Shown one piece after another: positions 11,090 through 22,336 of a DNA stretch of 64,000 bases. The notes under the pieces are model-generated. The model searched no databases. It was not told the DNA's origin and saw only the letters and a program-made list of their open reading frames with translations. The stretch is from positions 6,739,419-6,803,418 of the forward strand of contig CM071930.1 of assembly GCA_016081115.2 (NCBI GenBank). The letters run 5' to 3'. Both the position numbers and the translations under genes were made by a program. How positions within the stretch are numbered: position 1 is the stretch's first letter; each line of letters starts with the position of its first letter. Source of the stretch: Rehmannia glutinosa (taxonomy: Eukaryota; Streptophyta; Magnoliopsida; Lamiales; Orobanchaceae).

Positions 11090-11285
11090 GGGGAAGGGTA
11101 AATTGGGAAAGGGTAAGGGGGGTGCATTAAGTATATAGATGATTTTTAAAAAGAAGATGAGGTGTATTAAGAAAAGAGGTGCATTGATAGGTTTGAGGGG
11201 ATGTTAATAGCGTCACCCTAAAATATTTTTAAAATGAATTAATTTTGTTAATGTATATCCATATATTGGTTTGAGAATTTTAATT

Positions 11286-12031
11286 GGGGCAATTTTTTAA
11301 GTACCCACTATGGATAGTGGGTACTCTTTTCTACCCACCAAGATAACAAAACTCTTTTCTACCCAAATTGGCGAAATTGCCCCTTCTTTAAGTTAGTGTT
11401 TTTTGAATTTTGAATTTTGAAACTGGTGCAATTAATGCTTTCCTTGAAAATTGTGTACACTTCCCCCCAAATACACACACCTATGTATAAAATTGTATAC
11501 CCATATCGTATTCATATCGTGCCTTATTTAAAGTTGGGCATGAATATTGGGCACGATATATCGTGCACAGTGCATCTTAGATTCAGAAATTTCAATTCTA
11601 AATATTAAAATATAAAAAAAAACACGATAATTTGTTTAAAAAACAAAAAAAGAATCAAAAATATGAAAATGGTTTTTTAAAAAAGAAACTACACACTTTT
11701 TCGAAAATATTTTCCATTTTTTCGAGAATATTTTCCATTTTTTTAAAGTATCTTGAAATTATAAAATAATAAAAACTCAAAATTATTTTCAATTTTTTTA
11801 TAATAAACGGTTTTACAAAAATCTGATTTTGTTTTAAAAAAACTAAAACTTATGTTAAAAATCTAAAAATAAAGAAAGTATATTAATGTGAGAGAGAAAT
11901 ATGTGAGAGATAAAGTATCAAGGGTATTTGGGTAAAAGAACCAAAAAAATGGATAGAAAATTTAGTTTTTTATCTCACATGTCATAAAAGTTTTTGTTCT
12001 ATCCTAAGTGGGTAGTTCCCACCATTTGCTC
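11286..12031. mobile_element. MULE-like element, third copy
   Basis: The ends read GGGGCAATTTTTTAAGTACC on the left and, reverse-complemented, GAGCAAATGGTGGGAACTAC on the right; both continue into CCACT..GGATAG. Flanks attttaatt (11277-11285) and atttgaatt (12032-12040) form a 9-bp duplication with one change. Its TIR resembles that of the nested element at 9545-10483. It carries one 16-bp palindrome gcacgatatatcgtgc (11551-11566). Confidence 0.7.
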
Positions 12032-12040
12032 ATTTGAATT

Positions 12041-12572
12041 TGTCATTCGGAACATGAAACCAAACAAAGCAGGACGTTTGTTCCTTTTTTCGCCCTTATC
12101 ACATAATGCTTTTCTTTCTTTCTTTTTTTTTTTTTTTAACTTTTCTTACAGTTTTATTCAACAAAACGCAAAAGTGATATTTTCCTGGAAAACCAGACAT
12201 GTATGATAAATATATTCACCAAAACAAAACAATAGCTGAAATTTCAACCGGCCAAAACGTGGAAGCAATTGCAGCAAAAAATTTCCAAATTGACTACCAC
12301 ATTGATTTTCATACTCTGACCACATTTTCCCAAACCCTAAATTACCTATCTTTTGCCCCGTTTACATATGTAATTTCTTGTAATACGTTAAGGAGTATTT
12401 GTAGTTTCATAAGATAACTTGATTTTTTTTGTAAATAGGCTAACCCTTGTGGGTGGTTTTTATAATTATCCCTTAAATATCGAATTAGCAAGAATCAACA
12501 ACACCAGTAAATCTTCTCAAAAAAAAAAAAACAACACCAGTAAATAATGTACCCATAACAGTTATATATTAC
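12041..12572. other. intergenic, nothing recognised
   Basis: AT-rich sequence with a poly-T run near 12120-12137; no gene, element end or RNA gene that I can support. Confidence 0.5.
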
Positions 12573-12800
12573 TAAGACCATCTTCAGCCGCATGCACAAT
12601 TTTAATGCATATTCTACACTATTTTAGTGCAAAATCTATACTCAATCTTCAATAGTTTGTAATAAATTCTACACCAAAAAGAAATATTCCATATTATTCG
12701 ATTTTAGTGCATATTTCCATACACTAAAATTCTTAATTTAAAACTAAAAAAGAACAAATTTAGCGCAACTGTAGTTGTGTGCTATTTCTTGTGCAAAACT

Positions 12801-13938
12801 TGTTGGAATTGGTTTTATTAAATTGGGTTTTGACCCGATTTTGACCAATTATTTAAGTGGGGTCATTTATTCAAAGTATGAAATAAATGAGATAAACGTC
12901 ATCTACGCCGCGGGTAGATGAGTTTAGCATTTTGAATTTTTCAAAACCAATATCGGGTGAATGAGAAATAAATGCATAAAGTTGGCCACTTAAAATGCTT
13001 TTATATATGGAATATAAAAGGGTGGGAATATGGAAAGTCATATCCACATAGGAAACATATTAAATGTTTGTTAGTTAATAAAAGAGCTTCACCACTAATA
13101 AGGAGTAATCAAGTGAAACTCCTTATGGTACACCTAAAGTGGACCAAGTCATTTTGACTAGCCTTTTGGCTAGCTCAGCACACCGAGACGGTGCGGAGAA
13201 CCCGTCCGAGTCGAAAGCCGGAGCTGGGCCCACGCGCGCGACGTCGCACATAGTCGCATTGGGTGCTTTCGAGACGCACTTTGCACTCCGCACGTCACGC
13301 ATCGTCGCGAGGAGCTTTGAGGAGCCTTAAAGTTTTGGAAAATCGAACCAGGGTTTAGTCCCGATATCTTGGTGGCGTGGCGGGGTAGCTCGGGTGGCAG
13401 TGAGTTGGCGAGAATCATACGAGTGGCAACACGTGGCGGCCCGGATCGTCGTCGGCTCACGACAGGCACCGCGGATCGACGCGCGTTTGTCCACCGTGTG
13501 TAGAGGTGTATGCCAAAGGGTGTCTTCGACAGAGATCGATCGGACCATCGGACGCAATCATAACCATAGGCGCGATCGGCGGTCAAGATCGATCCGAACC
13601 AGGGGGTTGTACCGGTCGAAGAAGAGGCACGGGAGCTCTATATAAATCAGCCCCCAGAATCATTTCATGCATCGAGAAAATTTCAAATTCACATAAAGCA
13701 TTCAACATAAAAAGTCTTGAGAGTTCAAAACACTAAAAGTTCGAAGTGTCTTATGATTTGTAGTGTTGCTATCACAAGACGTAAGTCGTTGTACCTTGGG
13801 AGGCGATTGCGTTTAAGTTAACACCGTGAGCGGGCAATTTCGTCTTAAAGACAAAAAGTCCAACTCTTTGCCTCGACTTTCTGTTACTCTGCTCGATTTT
13901 CTGTGGCTATTCGGTATACACCATCAGTTTTTCCAACA
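12801..13938 (+). repeat. 5' LTR of the copia element
   Basis: Closely matches 18379-19480 over most of its length, including the GC-rich middle (cgagacggtgcg...). It carries extra bases near the 3' end (about 13898-13930) that the other LTR lacks. Short open frames in 13139-13645 are LTR sequence, not genes. Confidence 0.9.
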
Positions 13939-14019
13939 ATTTAAGACGAAATTTTTCCGTGTATACCAAATGGCTTCGACGTCTTTAGTTCAAAGACAAG
14001 CAGAGAGAGAAAGGAGAAT

Positions 14020-14780
14020 TTAGGGGGTTCAGACTTCAAAAGATGGCAACATAAAATGTTGTTATATCTTACGACTCTGAACCTTGCTCGTTTCCTTACA
14101 GAGGATGCCCCAACTGTGGGGGAAGAGAAAACAGATAAGGAGAAGAGGATGGCGTTCGATGTTTGGAGTCAAAGCGACTTCTGTTTAGGAACTACATACT
14201 CAATTTGGACAACATATTGTATAATGTGTATTGTTCGGTAAAGCGCTAAAGAGATGTGGAGCTCTTTAGAGAAAAAGTACAAAACGGAAGATCTTTGGCA
14301 CAAAGAAATTTGTTGTCGGCAAATTCATGAGTTCAAGATGGTTGACACTAAAACGGTGATCGGCCAGGTTCAAGAAATCCAACTCATTATGCACGATATA
14401 ATTGCGAAGGGATGGTTGTGAGTGAATCCTTTCACGTAGTTGCTTTATTATCGAGAAGCTACCGCCCATGGAAGGATTTTAAAAATTACGAAGCATAAGC
14501 GGAAGGAGATGGGGCTTGAAGACTTAATTGTCGGATTGCGAATTGAAGAAAACAATCGCAAGTCCGAGATTAAGTCCGGCAAGCTTCCTATGGAGGCAAA
14601 GGCAAACTTGGTGGAGCCCAATGCTAGCAAGAAGAAAGAGGGAATAATCGAAACAGGGGAAGACTAAAAAGTTCAAAGGAACTCGCTTCAATCGTGGGAA
14701 AGCCGAATCACAAGGCTAAAAATTGTCGTCTTCCTAAAAAGGCCAATCGGAACCAGTGCATGTGACCGAGGACAAATCGG
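14020..14780 (+). pseudogene. copia gag remnant
   Basis: Fragments in shifting frames read LYLTTLNLARFLTEDAPTV, then MWSSLEKKYKTEDL, FKMVDTKTVI, and near 14500 KHKRKEMGLEDLIVGLRIEE, ending near a basic PNHKAKNCRLPKKAN segment where the zinc knuckle should be. This is the UBN2-type gag of plant copia elements, which forms the capsid and binds RNA. At least three frameshifts break it, and the first cysteines of the knuckle are lost. Confidence 0.85.
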
Positions 14781-14817
14781 CACCAATTGATATGTCCGAG
14801 CTTGATCTCTCTTTGTT

Positions 14818-17800
14818 GTGTATGAAGGCAACAATTGCTATATGGTGGAGAACCCGAGAGAATGGTTGGTGGACACAGGTGCTACACACCACATATGCTC
14901 CGACAAAGACATGTTCTCAACGTATACTCCTATCAACGGAAGGAATCTATACATGGGGAATCATACAACGTCTGAAATTGTCGGTATCGGCAAGGTGGTG
15001 CTGAAGATGAACTCGGGCAAGGAGCTGACCCTCGTTGATTTCCTTCATGTTCCAGACATTCGGAAGAACTTAGTGTCAGGATCGTTGTTGGTTAAGGCAG
15101 AGTTTAGATTAGTATTCGAGGCTCAAAAGTTTGTACTTATGAAAAATGGACAGTTCATAGGGAAGGGGTACTTAGATAATGGACTGTTCAAGATGAATGT
15201 AATGAATGTACTCCGAAACTTTGAAAGCAATAAAATTAATGCTTCTTCTTATTTACTTGAGTGTTCAAATTTATGGCATGTTAGATTAGGACATGTGAAT
15301 TTTAACACTTTGAAAAGGTTAGTAAACTTGGAATTACTACCTAACTTTAAAATAGATTCACATCACAAGTGTGAAATCTGTGTTGAGGCAAAAATGGCCA
15401 AAACACCATTCCACTCGGTGGAAAGAGAAACCAAACCTTTAGAGTTAATTCACAAATGATATATGTGATATAAAGTTTGTGCAAACTAGGGTGGGAAAAA
15501 GTATTTTATTACTTTTATCGATGACTGCACAAAATACTGTTATGTATATCTTCTTATAAGAAGTAAAGATGAGGCCTTATAAGCTTTTAAAAGCTATAAG
15601 AATGAGGTTGAAAATCAACTAAGCAAACGAATTAAGAAAATTCGAAGTGATAGAGGTGGAGAATATGAAGCTCCTTTTGATGAATTTTGCTCGGATTCTC
15701 GTATTATTCATCAAAACATGACTCCTTATTCACCACAATCAAACGGTATTCTTTGAACGCAAAAACCGAACTCTAAAAGAGATGATGAATGCTTTGTTGA
15801 TAAATTATGGTTTACCTCGAGAATTTGTGGGGGAAGCAATTCTCTCGGCTAACCACATTCTTAACAAAATACCACACAAAAATAAAGATAAAACTCATGA
15901 GTTATGGAAAGGTCGAAAACCTTCCTACAAATACCGAAAGTGTGGGGGTGCTTGGCTAAAAGTAGAAATACCTAAGCCAAAACAAGTAAAGATAGGGCCT
16001 AAAACAATCGATTGCATTTTCATTGGATATGCAAATAACAGTAGTGCATATCGATTTTTAGTGCACAAATCAGCAATTCTAGATGTACAAGAAGGTACAA
16101 TTATTGAGTCAAGGAATCTTTGTATTTTTCGGAGACGTGTTTCCTTGTCAAGAAAGGAAATAAGCTAGTTCTAGCAAAAGAACACGTGATAATGCCGATG
16201 GTGATCATCAAAGTGATGAAGAACTAAGACGCTTGATAAAAGGGCCAAAACAACTAAGTCTTTTGGTCCGCATTTTCTAACTTATGTGTTAGAAAATGAA
16301 CCAAGGACAATTGGTGAAGCATTGTCCAGTCCAGAAGCTCCATTCTGGAAAGAAGCTATTAATAGTGAGATAGATTCCATTATGAAAAATCATACTTGGG
16401 AGTTGGTAGATCTCCCACCAGGAAATAAGCCTTTAGGATGAAAGTGGATCCTTAAAAGGAAATATAAAGGCGATGGAACTATTGATAAGTACAAGGCCAG
16501 GTTAGTAGCTAAGGGATTTAAACAAAAGAAGGCCTTGATTTCTTTGATACATATTCACCAGAATAAGAATCACATCTATTAGAGTTCTCATTGCTATTGC
16601 GGCGTTGCATAACCTTGAGATACACCAAATGGATGTGAAAACGGCTTTTCTAAATGGTGAATTAGAAGAGGAAATCTACATGGAACAACCCGAAGGATTT
16701 GTTGCTCCCGGACGGAGAGAAGAAGGTGTGCAAACTCATTAAGTCATTGTATGGCCTTAAGCAAGCTCGAAACAATGGCACAAATAATTTGTGGAACTAT
16801 CTTTGTCAAATGGTTTCAAAATTAACGAGTGTGATAAATGTGTTTACATTAAAGACACACCTAATGCTTATGTAATTGTCTGTCTTTATGTTTGACATGT
16901 TAATTATGTGTAGTAATCATGAAATAATCATGAATACTAAGAAAATGTTAATCAAACATTTTGATATGAAAGATATGGGTATAACGAGATGTTATTCGGG
17001 AATTAAGATCTCTAAAACATCGATGGACTTGTTTTATCACAGTCTCATTATATTGAGACAAAGATCTTGAAAGTTCAATGCGTATGTGATCCTCCGGCTA
17101 AAACGCTTTGTTGATTTAAGCTTACACTTAGCTAAAAATCAAGGCGAGCATGTATCTCAACTAGAATATTCTCGGGTTATTGGCGTCTAATGTATGTAAC
17201 AAATCGCACACATCCAGGATATTGCCTACGCAGATTAATAAACGAGTAGATTTACGAGTAATCCCGGAAATGACCTTTGGAAGGCATTGATAAAGGTTCT
17301 TAGGTATCTAAGACTCACCTTGAATTATGGATTACATTACTCGAGATATCCAGCTGTATTAGAAGGATACAGTGATGCTAATTGGATATCTGACTCAAAA
17401 GATTCCAAGTCCACAAGTGGTTATGTTTTTACCATTGGTGGTGGAGCGGTGTCATGGAAATCCTCTAAACAAACATGTATAGCTCGATCCACGATGGAAT
17501 CAGAGTTTATAGCGTTGGATAAAGCTGGTGAAGAAGCAGAATGGCTTCGCAACTTTTTAGAGGATATTCTTTGCTGGCCTAAGCCGGTGGTTGCAATCAT
17601 GATACATTGTGATAGTTAGTCGGCTATAGGAAGGGATCAAAATAGTATGTACAACGGTAAGTCTCGACATATACGTCGAAGACATAACACCGTCAGGCAG
17701 TTGATCTCAAATGGGGTTATTACAATCGATTACGTGAAATCGAAAGAAAACCTAGCGGATCCGTTAACTAAAGGTTTGAATAGAGATCAAGTATACTACT

Positions 17801-17835
17801 TATCGAAAGGAATGGGCTTAAAATCCACAAAATAA
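14818..17835 (+). pseudogene. copia pol remnant (protease, integrase, RT, RNase H)
   Basis: Protease active site WLVDTGATHHICSDK (about 14860-14905); GAG-pre-integrase HHCC zinc finger WHVRLGHVN with CEIC (about 15270-15390); integrase core pieces (15460-16000, with DRGGEYEAPFDEFC); RT from about 16330 (FWKEAINSEIDSI, MDVKTAFLNGELEEEIYMEQ); RNase H with YSDANWISDSKDSKSTSGY and DPLTKGLNRDQ up to the stop at 17833-17835. The catalytic YVDD of RT is destroyed by a short deletion near 16890. The long stretch 14818-15459 is still open, but stops and frameshifts interrupt the rest. Confidence 0.9.
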
Positions 17836-18378
17836 GAGTGTTCATAACGGTAACTCAACCTTGTGAATTGGAGATCCCAAGACCTTGGTTCAATGGGACA
17901 ACTAAGTTATGAATATTCAGATAAACACTTGGAGCATATTACGGCTCATTCCCGTCTAAGTGAAGAAACTCACTTTGAATGTGGTGAGGTTAAGTTATAA
18001 ACTTTTAATGATTCCTATACTTTAAAGAAGTGGAGTATGGCGGGGATACTCTTAATAGGAGATCACCAATATAAGTGTGAAGACGGGCGCTTCAACGAAA
18101 CACTTATGAATCCAAGATGGTGTCCAGGGCCAAAATGGACACAACCGTGAGAACCAAATGGTGTTAGGAAAGATATTGTGTGGATCTTTGTTGTTTTGGT
18201 TTACATAAACGGTGAGCGATTCAAGACATCGCGTCATTTGTGCAACCTAGTAAATCGATAGTATTCCACTAAGGAAGGTTCAAAGCCACAAGCTACCTCT
18301 CCGATGCAATAGCTTTCGTTTGAACTCTCTTTAGTGTCCAGATACTCATATGCATTTATTTTCATTCATGTGGGGGAT

Positions 18379-19480
18379 TGTTGGAATTGGTTTTATTAAA
18401 TTGGGTTTTGACCCGATTTTGACCAATTATTTAAGTGGGGTCATTTATTCAAAGTATGAAATAAATGAGATAAACGTCATCTACGCGCGTGGTAGATGAG
18501 TTTAGCATTTTGAATTTCTCAAAACCAATATCGGGTGAATGAGAAATAAATGCATAAAGTTGCCACTTAAAATGCTTTTATATATGGAATATAAAAGGGT
18601 GGGAATATGGAAAGTCATATCACATAGGAAACATATTAAATGTTTGACTAGTTAATAAAGAGCTTCACCACTAATAAGGAGTAATCAAGTGAAACTCCTT
18701 ATGGTACACCCTAGTGGACAAGTCAATTTTGACTAGCCTTTGGCTAGCTCAAAGCACCGAGACGGTGCGAGCACCGTCCGAGTGAGCGAGCCGAGTGGGC
18801 CCACGCCGCGCACGTCGCACATAGTCGCATTGGGCGCTTGAGACGCACTTTGCACTCCGCGACGTATCATCGTCGCGAGGAGCTTTGAGGAGCCTTAAAG
18901 TTTTGGAAAATCGAACCGGGGTTTAGTCCGGTGTCTTGGTGACGTGGCGGGGTAGCTCGGGTGGCGGTGAGTTGGCGAGAATCATACGAGTGGCGACACG
19001 TAGCGCGGCCGATCGATGCGTTTGTTCACGGCGACAGGCACGTGGATCGGACGCTCGCGTCATCCCGGTGCGCAGGGTGTATGCCAAAGGTGTGTTCCTT
19101 TGACAGATCGATCATGACCATCGGATCGCACCGGTATTAACCACAGGCGCGATCGACGGCCAAGACGATCCGAACCCGGGGTTGCACTCGATCAAGAGGC
19201 ACCATGAGCTCTATATAAACCAAATTTCCTTAATCATTTCATGCATCGAGAAAATTTCAAAATTCACATATGATCAAGATAAAAAAGTCTTGAGAGTTCA
19301 AAACACTAAAAGTTCGAAGTGTCTTTGTGATTTGTAGTGTTGCTATCACAAGACGTAAGTCGTTATATCTTGGGAGGCGATTGCGTTTCCGTTAACACCG
19401 TGAGCGGGCAATTTCGTCTTAAAGACAAAGAGTCCAACTCTTTGCCTCGACTTTTTTTGTTACCGCTCGATTTTCCAACA
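18379..19480 (+). repeat. 3' LTR of the copia element
   Basis: Begins TGTTGGAATTGG directly after the polypurine tract and ends ccaaca before the aaact duplication. It differs from the 5' LTR by many small indels, so the insertion is not recent. Confidence 0.9.
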
Positions 19481-19799
19481 AAACTGTTCACATCTTCAAA
19501 TTGGCGCGATCTTTGGAGCAATTTTTTGCTCCAAATTGAATATAGAGCACTCTCTTAGAGATGCTCTAACTACCTACAATTAGAAAGAAGTCAGCCAATA
19601 TCCACAAATTTGATAAAATTCGAACCAAATACCTCAGAGTTTCTTTTTCTTTTTCATTTTTTTTTTTGAAGTAAATACCTTGGAGTTTTTAGTTTTAGAA
19701 CTTCAATCCGTGAAAGTTTGTCTCAATAAAGGAAAAGTAAAGTTTAATATATCGGGATTCGGATATAACCCAAGTGGTAAAATGGTGTGTGGTAAAATA

Positions 19800-20054
19800 G
19801 GGATAATTACAAAAAGTACTCCTGAAGTTTGACCTAATTACAAAAAAACCCAGCTAACTTTAAAACTTACAAAAAATACCCCTGAGGTTTGAAATATATT
19901 TCAAAATCCCCCTTCATAATTGTAAAATCATTGCAGATTACCCCTTAATTTTAACACTAAATCAAACTTCAGTGGTACTTTTTATAAGTTTTAAAGTTAG
20001 CTGGGTTTTTTTGCAATTAAATCAAACCTCAGAGTTATTTTTTGTAATTATCCC
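19800..20054. mobile_element. MITE with long terminal inverted repeats (MULE-type)
   Basis: 255 bp, almost entirely a fold-back: the left end gggataattacaaaaagtac pairs with the right end, and inner blocks such as acccagctaactttaaaact pair as well. Flanks ggtaaaata (19791-19799) and tataaaata (20055-20063) agree at 7 of 9 positions, consistent with a MULE-derived MITE. Confidence 0.7.
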
Positions 20055-20063
20055 TATAAAATA

Positions 20064-20404
20064 TAATAAATTCAATTATGTAGTGGTTGATGACTTACCC
20101 CAAACCAAAACAATAGTTGTTTTTTTGGGCAAGTAGTTTTACGAACTGGAACATGCAAAATAATTTTTTTCCCAAAGACCTGGTTATTTATTTTAGATAT
20201 AATATCAGCGAAGTAATTAAATGCAATGAAAACAACTTGAAGGTTGCAACAGTGAACTTAGAAGAATCAGTTTAACTTGGTAAGTCTTTCCAGAGACCAG
20301 AGTAGTGGTGCTAATAGATTATTATCTACTGGATTTGGCCTCAAACACTGTCAAAGGTATATGTAATCGGAGTGACACACAAAATATTTTATGGATTACC
20401 AAAT
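20064..20404. other. intergenic, nothing recognised
   Basis: No gene or element end that I can support. Confidence 0.4.
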
Positions 20405-20559
20405 TTGGCGGGTGCAACGGGTTTGGACCCGCCGGGTTTGGGCTAGTAGCGGGGCGGGTTTTGAAGCGGGTGCGGGGCGGGTCTCGAGTTTTACTTTTCT
20501 TGCCGAAGCGGGTCCGGATTTGGTCAAGCCCGTCCTAGACCCGCCCCGTTGCCATCCCT
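20405..20559. mobile_element. hAT-like terminal fragment, GC-rich
   Basis: A cluster of gcgggt/acccgc motifs ends in ccgttgccatcccta (20545-20559), the reverse complement of TAGGGATGGCAACGG, an end type common in plant hAT elements. No matching left end or target duplication was found, so it is probably truncated. Confidence 0.45.
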
Positions 20560-21395
20560 AACTGGACATCCCCTTTCCCCTTTGAGGGGAAAAAAACAAA
20601 GTTTCATATATTGTAATAATTACTAATTTCAGCACTAACAAGTAACAAGTTATAACTTAAACAGCACAGTCCAATGTCGGGGGGTGGGGCCCGACCGCAC
20701 TCAATCTCGGAGTGACCCTGTTAAATTTGAGTTGGACCGCACTAAAAATTCAACCGAAAATCTAGTTCATATAAAAAAAATGGAGTTAAATTTAAAAAGC
20801 CATTAAACCTTATTGTCTTGGCCCAAAATATTAAGAATTACGTGGTTCTGTTAAGATATATTAGTGGATAAATAATTGTATTTGTTTGTTATGTACATAG
20901 ATATATGTTCAAAATTTTATAATGAACAGTTTTTTGGAAGTATTTCTCGAATGAATTTTTGTATATATTATTCCATAATAATAATAGTTGTTTGATGGTA
21001 ATTAATTTAGAATATGTTGTTGGATAAGTCGCTTACACAAAAAGTTCATTCTAGAAAAACCATAATTGGAGGTTATGAAAACCCCCAATGAATTGTAGTA
21101 AGATAGTACATTCATATTTGCCTCATTTTTCTATTTTTTTTCAAATATTGGTCCGATATTTATCCTGTCAAAATGAAAAAAAATTCGAACCGCACTGGCC
21201 AGAAATCCTGGCTACGCCCAGTAGGGGAAGCATCACAGCCCAAATGTGAGAGTTTCTTACACTAGACCTGAAAAAATTCCATAGGCAAACAAACAGGTCC
21301 CATAAAGAAGACCCAATCACCGTCCTCGGCCAACCAAACCAATCGTTGTATAAAGATGACTTAACTTAGGCATTACATATACCATGTTCAAATTC
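20560..21395. other. intergenic DNA upstream of the peptide gene
   Basis: AT-rich with no gene. A ctggctacgccc motif near 21210 resembles dispersed element ends seen elsewhere (for example near 52770). Confidence 0.4.
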
Positions 21396-21404
21396 TATAA
21401 ATTT
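21396..21404 (+). promoter_or_regulatory. possible TATA box of the peptide gene
   Basis: ctataaatt lies about 40 bases before the ATG at 21445. The spacing would leave a very short 5' UTR; position only, no transcript evidence. Confidence 0.4.
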
Positions 21405-21444
21405 AACAATCAATCTACATTCCATAAAACACTGAAGCTGCACT

Positions 21445-21717
21445 ATGAATCATAACAGACCAACCATGAAAATCTCTAGCTTAGTATTATTACTTTTCTT
21501 GATAATGCTAATTATTATCTCCATAAATCCTAGTATATTTGTAGAATCAAGATCTCTTCGTGCAACAACAACCTTTGCTACAAATAAAGCTATCTCCAGG
21601 ATCAAACATGCCAAGGACGCGTCTAATGACACGAAATTAGGCCGCGATTTCAACGATATGCAGCGCGTGTTTACGCAAACTTCCGGCCCCAGCGGCAAGG
21701 GCAGCGGCCATAAGTGA
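21445..21717 (+). CDS. PIP/PIPL-type secreted signalling peptide precursor
   Basis: A 90-residue preproprotein. Residues 9-33 are strongly hydrophobic (LVLLLFLIMLIIISI), a signal peptide for secretion; a variable, basic middle follows, then a C-terminal SGPSGKGSGH at 80-89 plus a final lysine. SGPSxxGxGH at the extreme C-terminus is the hallmark of the PAMP-induced secreted peptide (PIP/PIPL) family, which is processed in the apoplast and tunes immunity and growth in Arabidopsis. Family members are usually 70-110 residues and intronless, as here. Known PIPs end at the histidine; the extra lysine is slightly unusual and might be trimmed. A second Met at codon 8 is an alternative start. The gene faces the receptor kinase gene tail to tail, 619 bp apart. 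Family call by motif; the exact member is unknown. Confidence 0.82.
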   Translation: MNHNRPTMKISSLVLLLFLIMLIIISINPSIFVESRSLRATTTFATNKAISRIKHAKDASNDTKLGRDFNDMQRVFTQTSGPSGKGSGHK

Positions 21718-22250
21718 AGAAGATGGTGTAACTCAGCTTTTTTCTGTGTCATTGCCACACACACACACACAAGATAATAAAAATTGGAGAGGAAAAATCG
21801 TACTTTTTTTGAATTACAATAATCCATTGATATTCGTTTCTATTTTACAAATTGCAACATTTGGTGGGAGCTAGTACTTGACAGAAATACAAATTTATGG
21901 GTTATATTTGTAATTTTTTATGATAATTGATGTTTTTTGTTTAATAATTATAGTTTTTGACTTTTTGTAATCAATTCTAAGATTATTGTTGTGATGCAGA
22001 AGTTTGTTGCATTTCTTTTATCATCTCCAGTCTTCTTTATCAAATTGGGAATATAAACGCTATATCATTTGCTCATTTGCAAATGTTTTTGTCTTAATTG
22101 GGTTTTTTTGTAATCTGGAGTTAGTAAAAAACTCGTAATTTGTACACAGTTGAACTTCAAGTTAAAAGAAATGACACTGAACAGATTAATTCCTTAAACC
22201 TTAACAAAACCCGAATCAATTCTTTCCACAAAATGACACATAAGCACTAT

Positions 22251-22295
<45 letters not shown>

Positions 22296-22336
22296 GCCTA
22301 AAATAGACAAAAACAAGAAATCCCAAGCATTAATAA
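21718..22336. other. intergenic between the convergent peptide and kinase genes
   Basis: Holds a short (CA)n tract near 21755-21770 and a (TAA)n microsatellite at about 22250-22295, which lies in the probable 3' UTR of the kinase gene. No other gene. Confidence 0.6.
22250..22295. repeat. (TAA)n microsatellite
   Basis: About 15 uninterrupted trinucleotide units just downstream of the kinase stop codon. Confidence 0.95.

Larger units (their letters stand above)
9122..11218. mobile_element. MULE-like DNA element, outer, with nested insertions
   Basis: Long imperfect terminal inverted repeats of roughly 100 bp: the left reads GGAGGCTGCTATTGACACCC and the right, reverse-complemented, GGGTGACGCTATTAACATCC. 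The flanks are taaaatatc (9113-9121) and taaaatatt (11219-11227), a 9-bp target duplication with one change. The 9-bp duplication and long TIRs fit Mutator-like elements. It contains another MULE-like element (9545-10483) and a SINE (10839-11089). No transposase is recognisable. Confidence 0.75.
12801..19480 (+). mobile_element. Ty1/copia retrotransposon, decayed, both LTRs present
   Basis: LTRs at 12801-13938 and 18379-19480 both start TGTTGGAATTGG and end ccaaca, and the element is flanked by a perfect 5-bp duplication aaact (12796-12800, 19481-19485). The interior has gag, protease, integrase, RT and RNase H in copia order, all broken by frameshifts and stops. The polypurine tract is tgtgggggat (18369-18378). 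No primer-binding site follows the left LTR, where a short inverted copy seems to have been inserted. Confidence 0.92.
12576..19566. mobile_element. Tourist-like MITE split by a copia insertion
   Basis: Two pieces, 12576-12800 and 19486-19566, would rejoin into a MITE of about 306 bp. The ends are GACCATCTTCAG and, reverse-complemented on the right, GAGCATCTCTAA; the target duplication is TAA (12573-12575 and 19567-19569). A TAA duplication and these ends fit Harbinger/Tourist MITEs. The copia element at 12801-19480 sits inside. Confidence 0.65.

Noticed and set aside
13139..13645. Overlapping GC-rich frames on both strands
   Set aside because: Entirely inside a copia LTR and not open in the other LTR copy.
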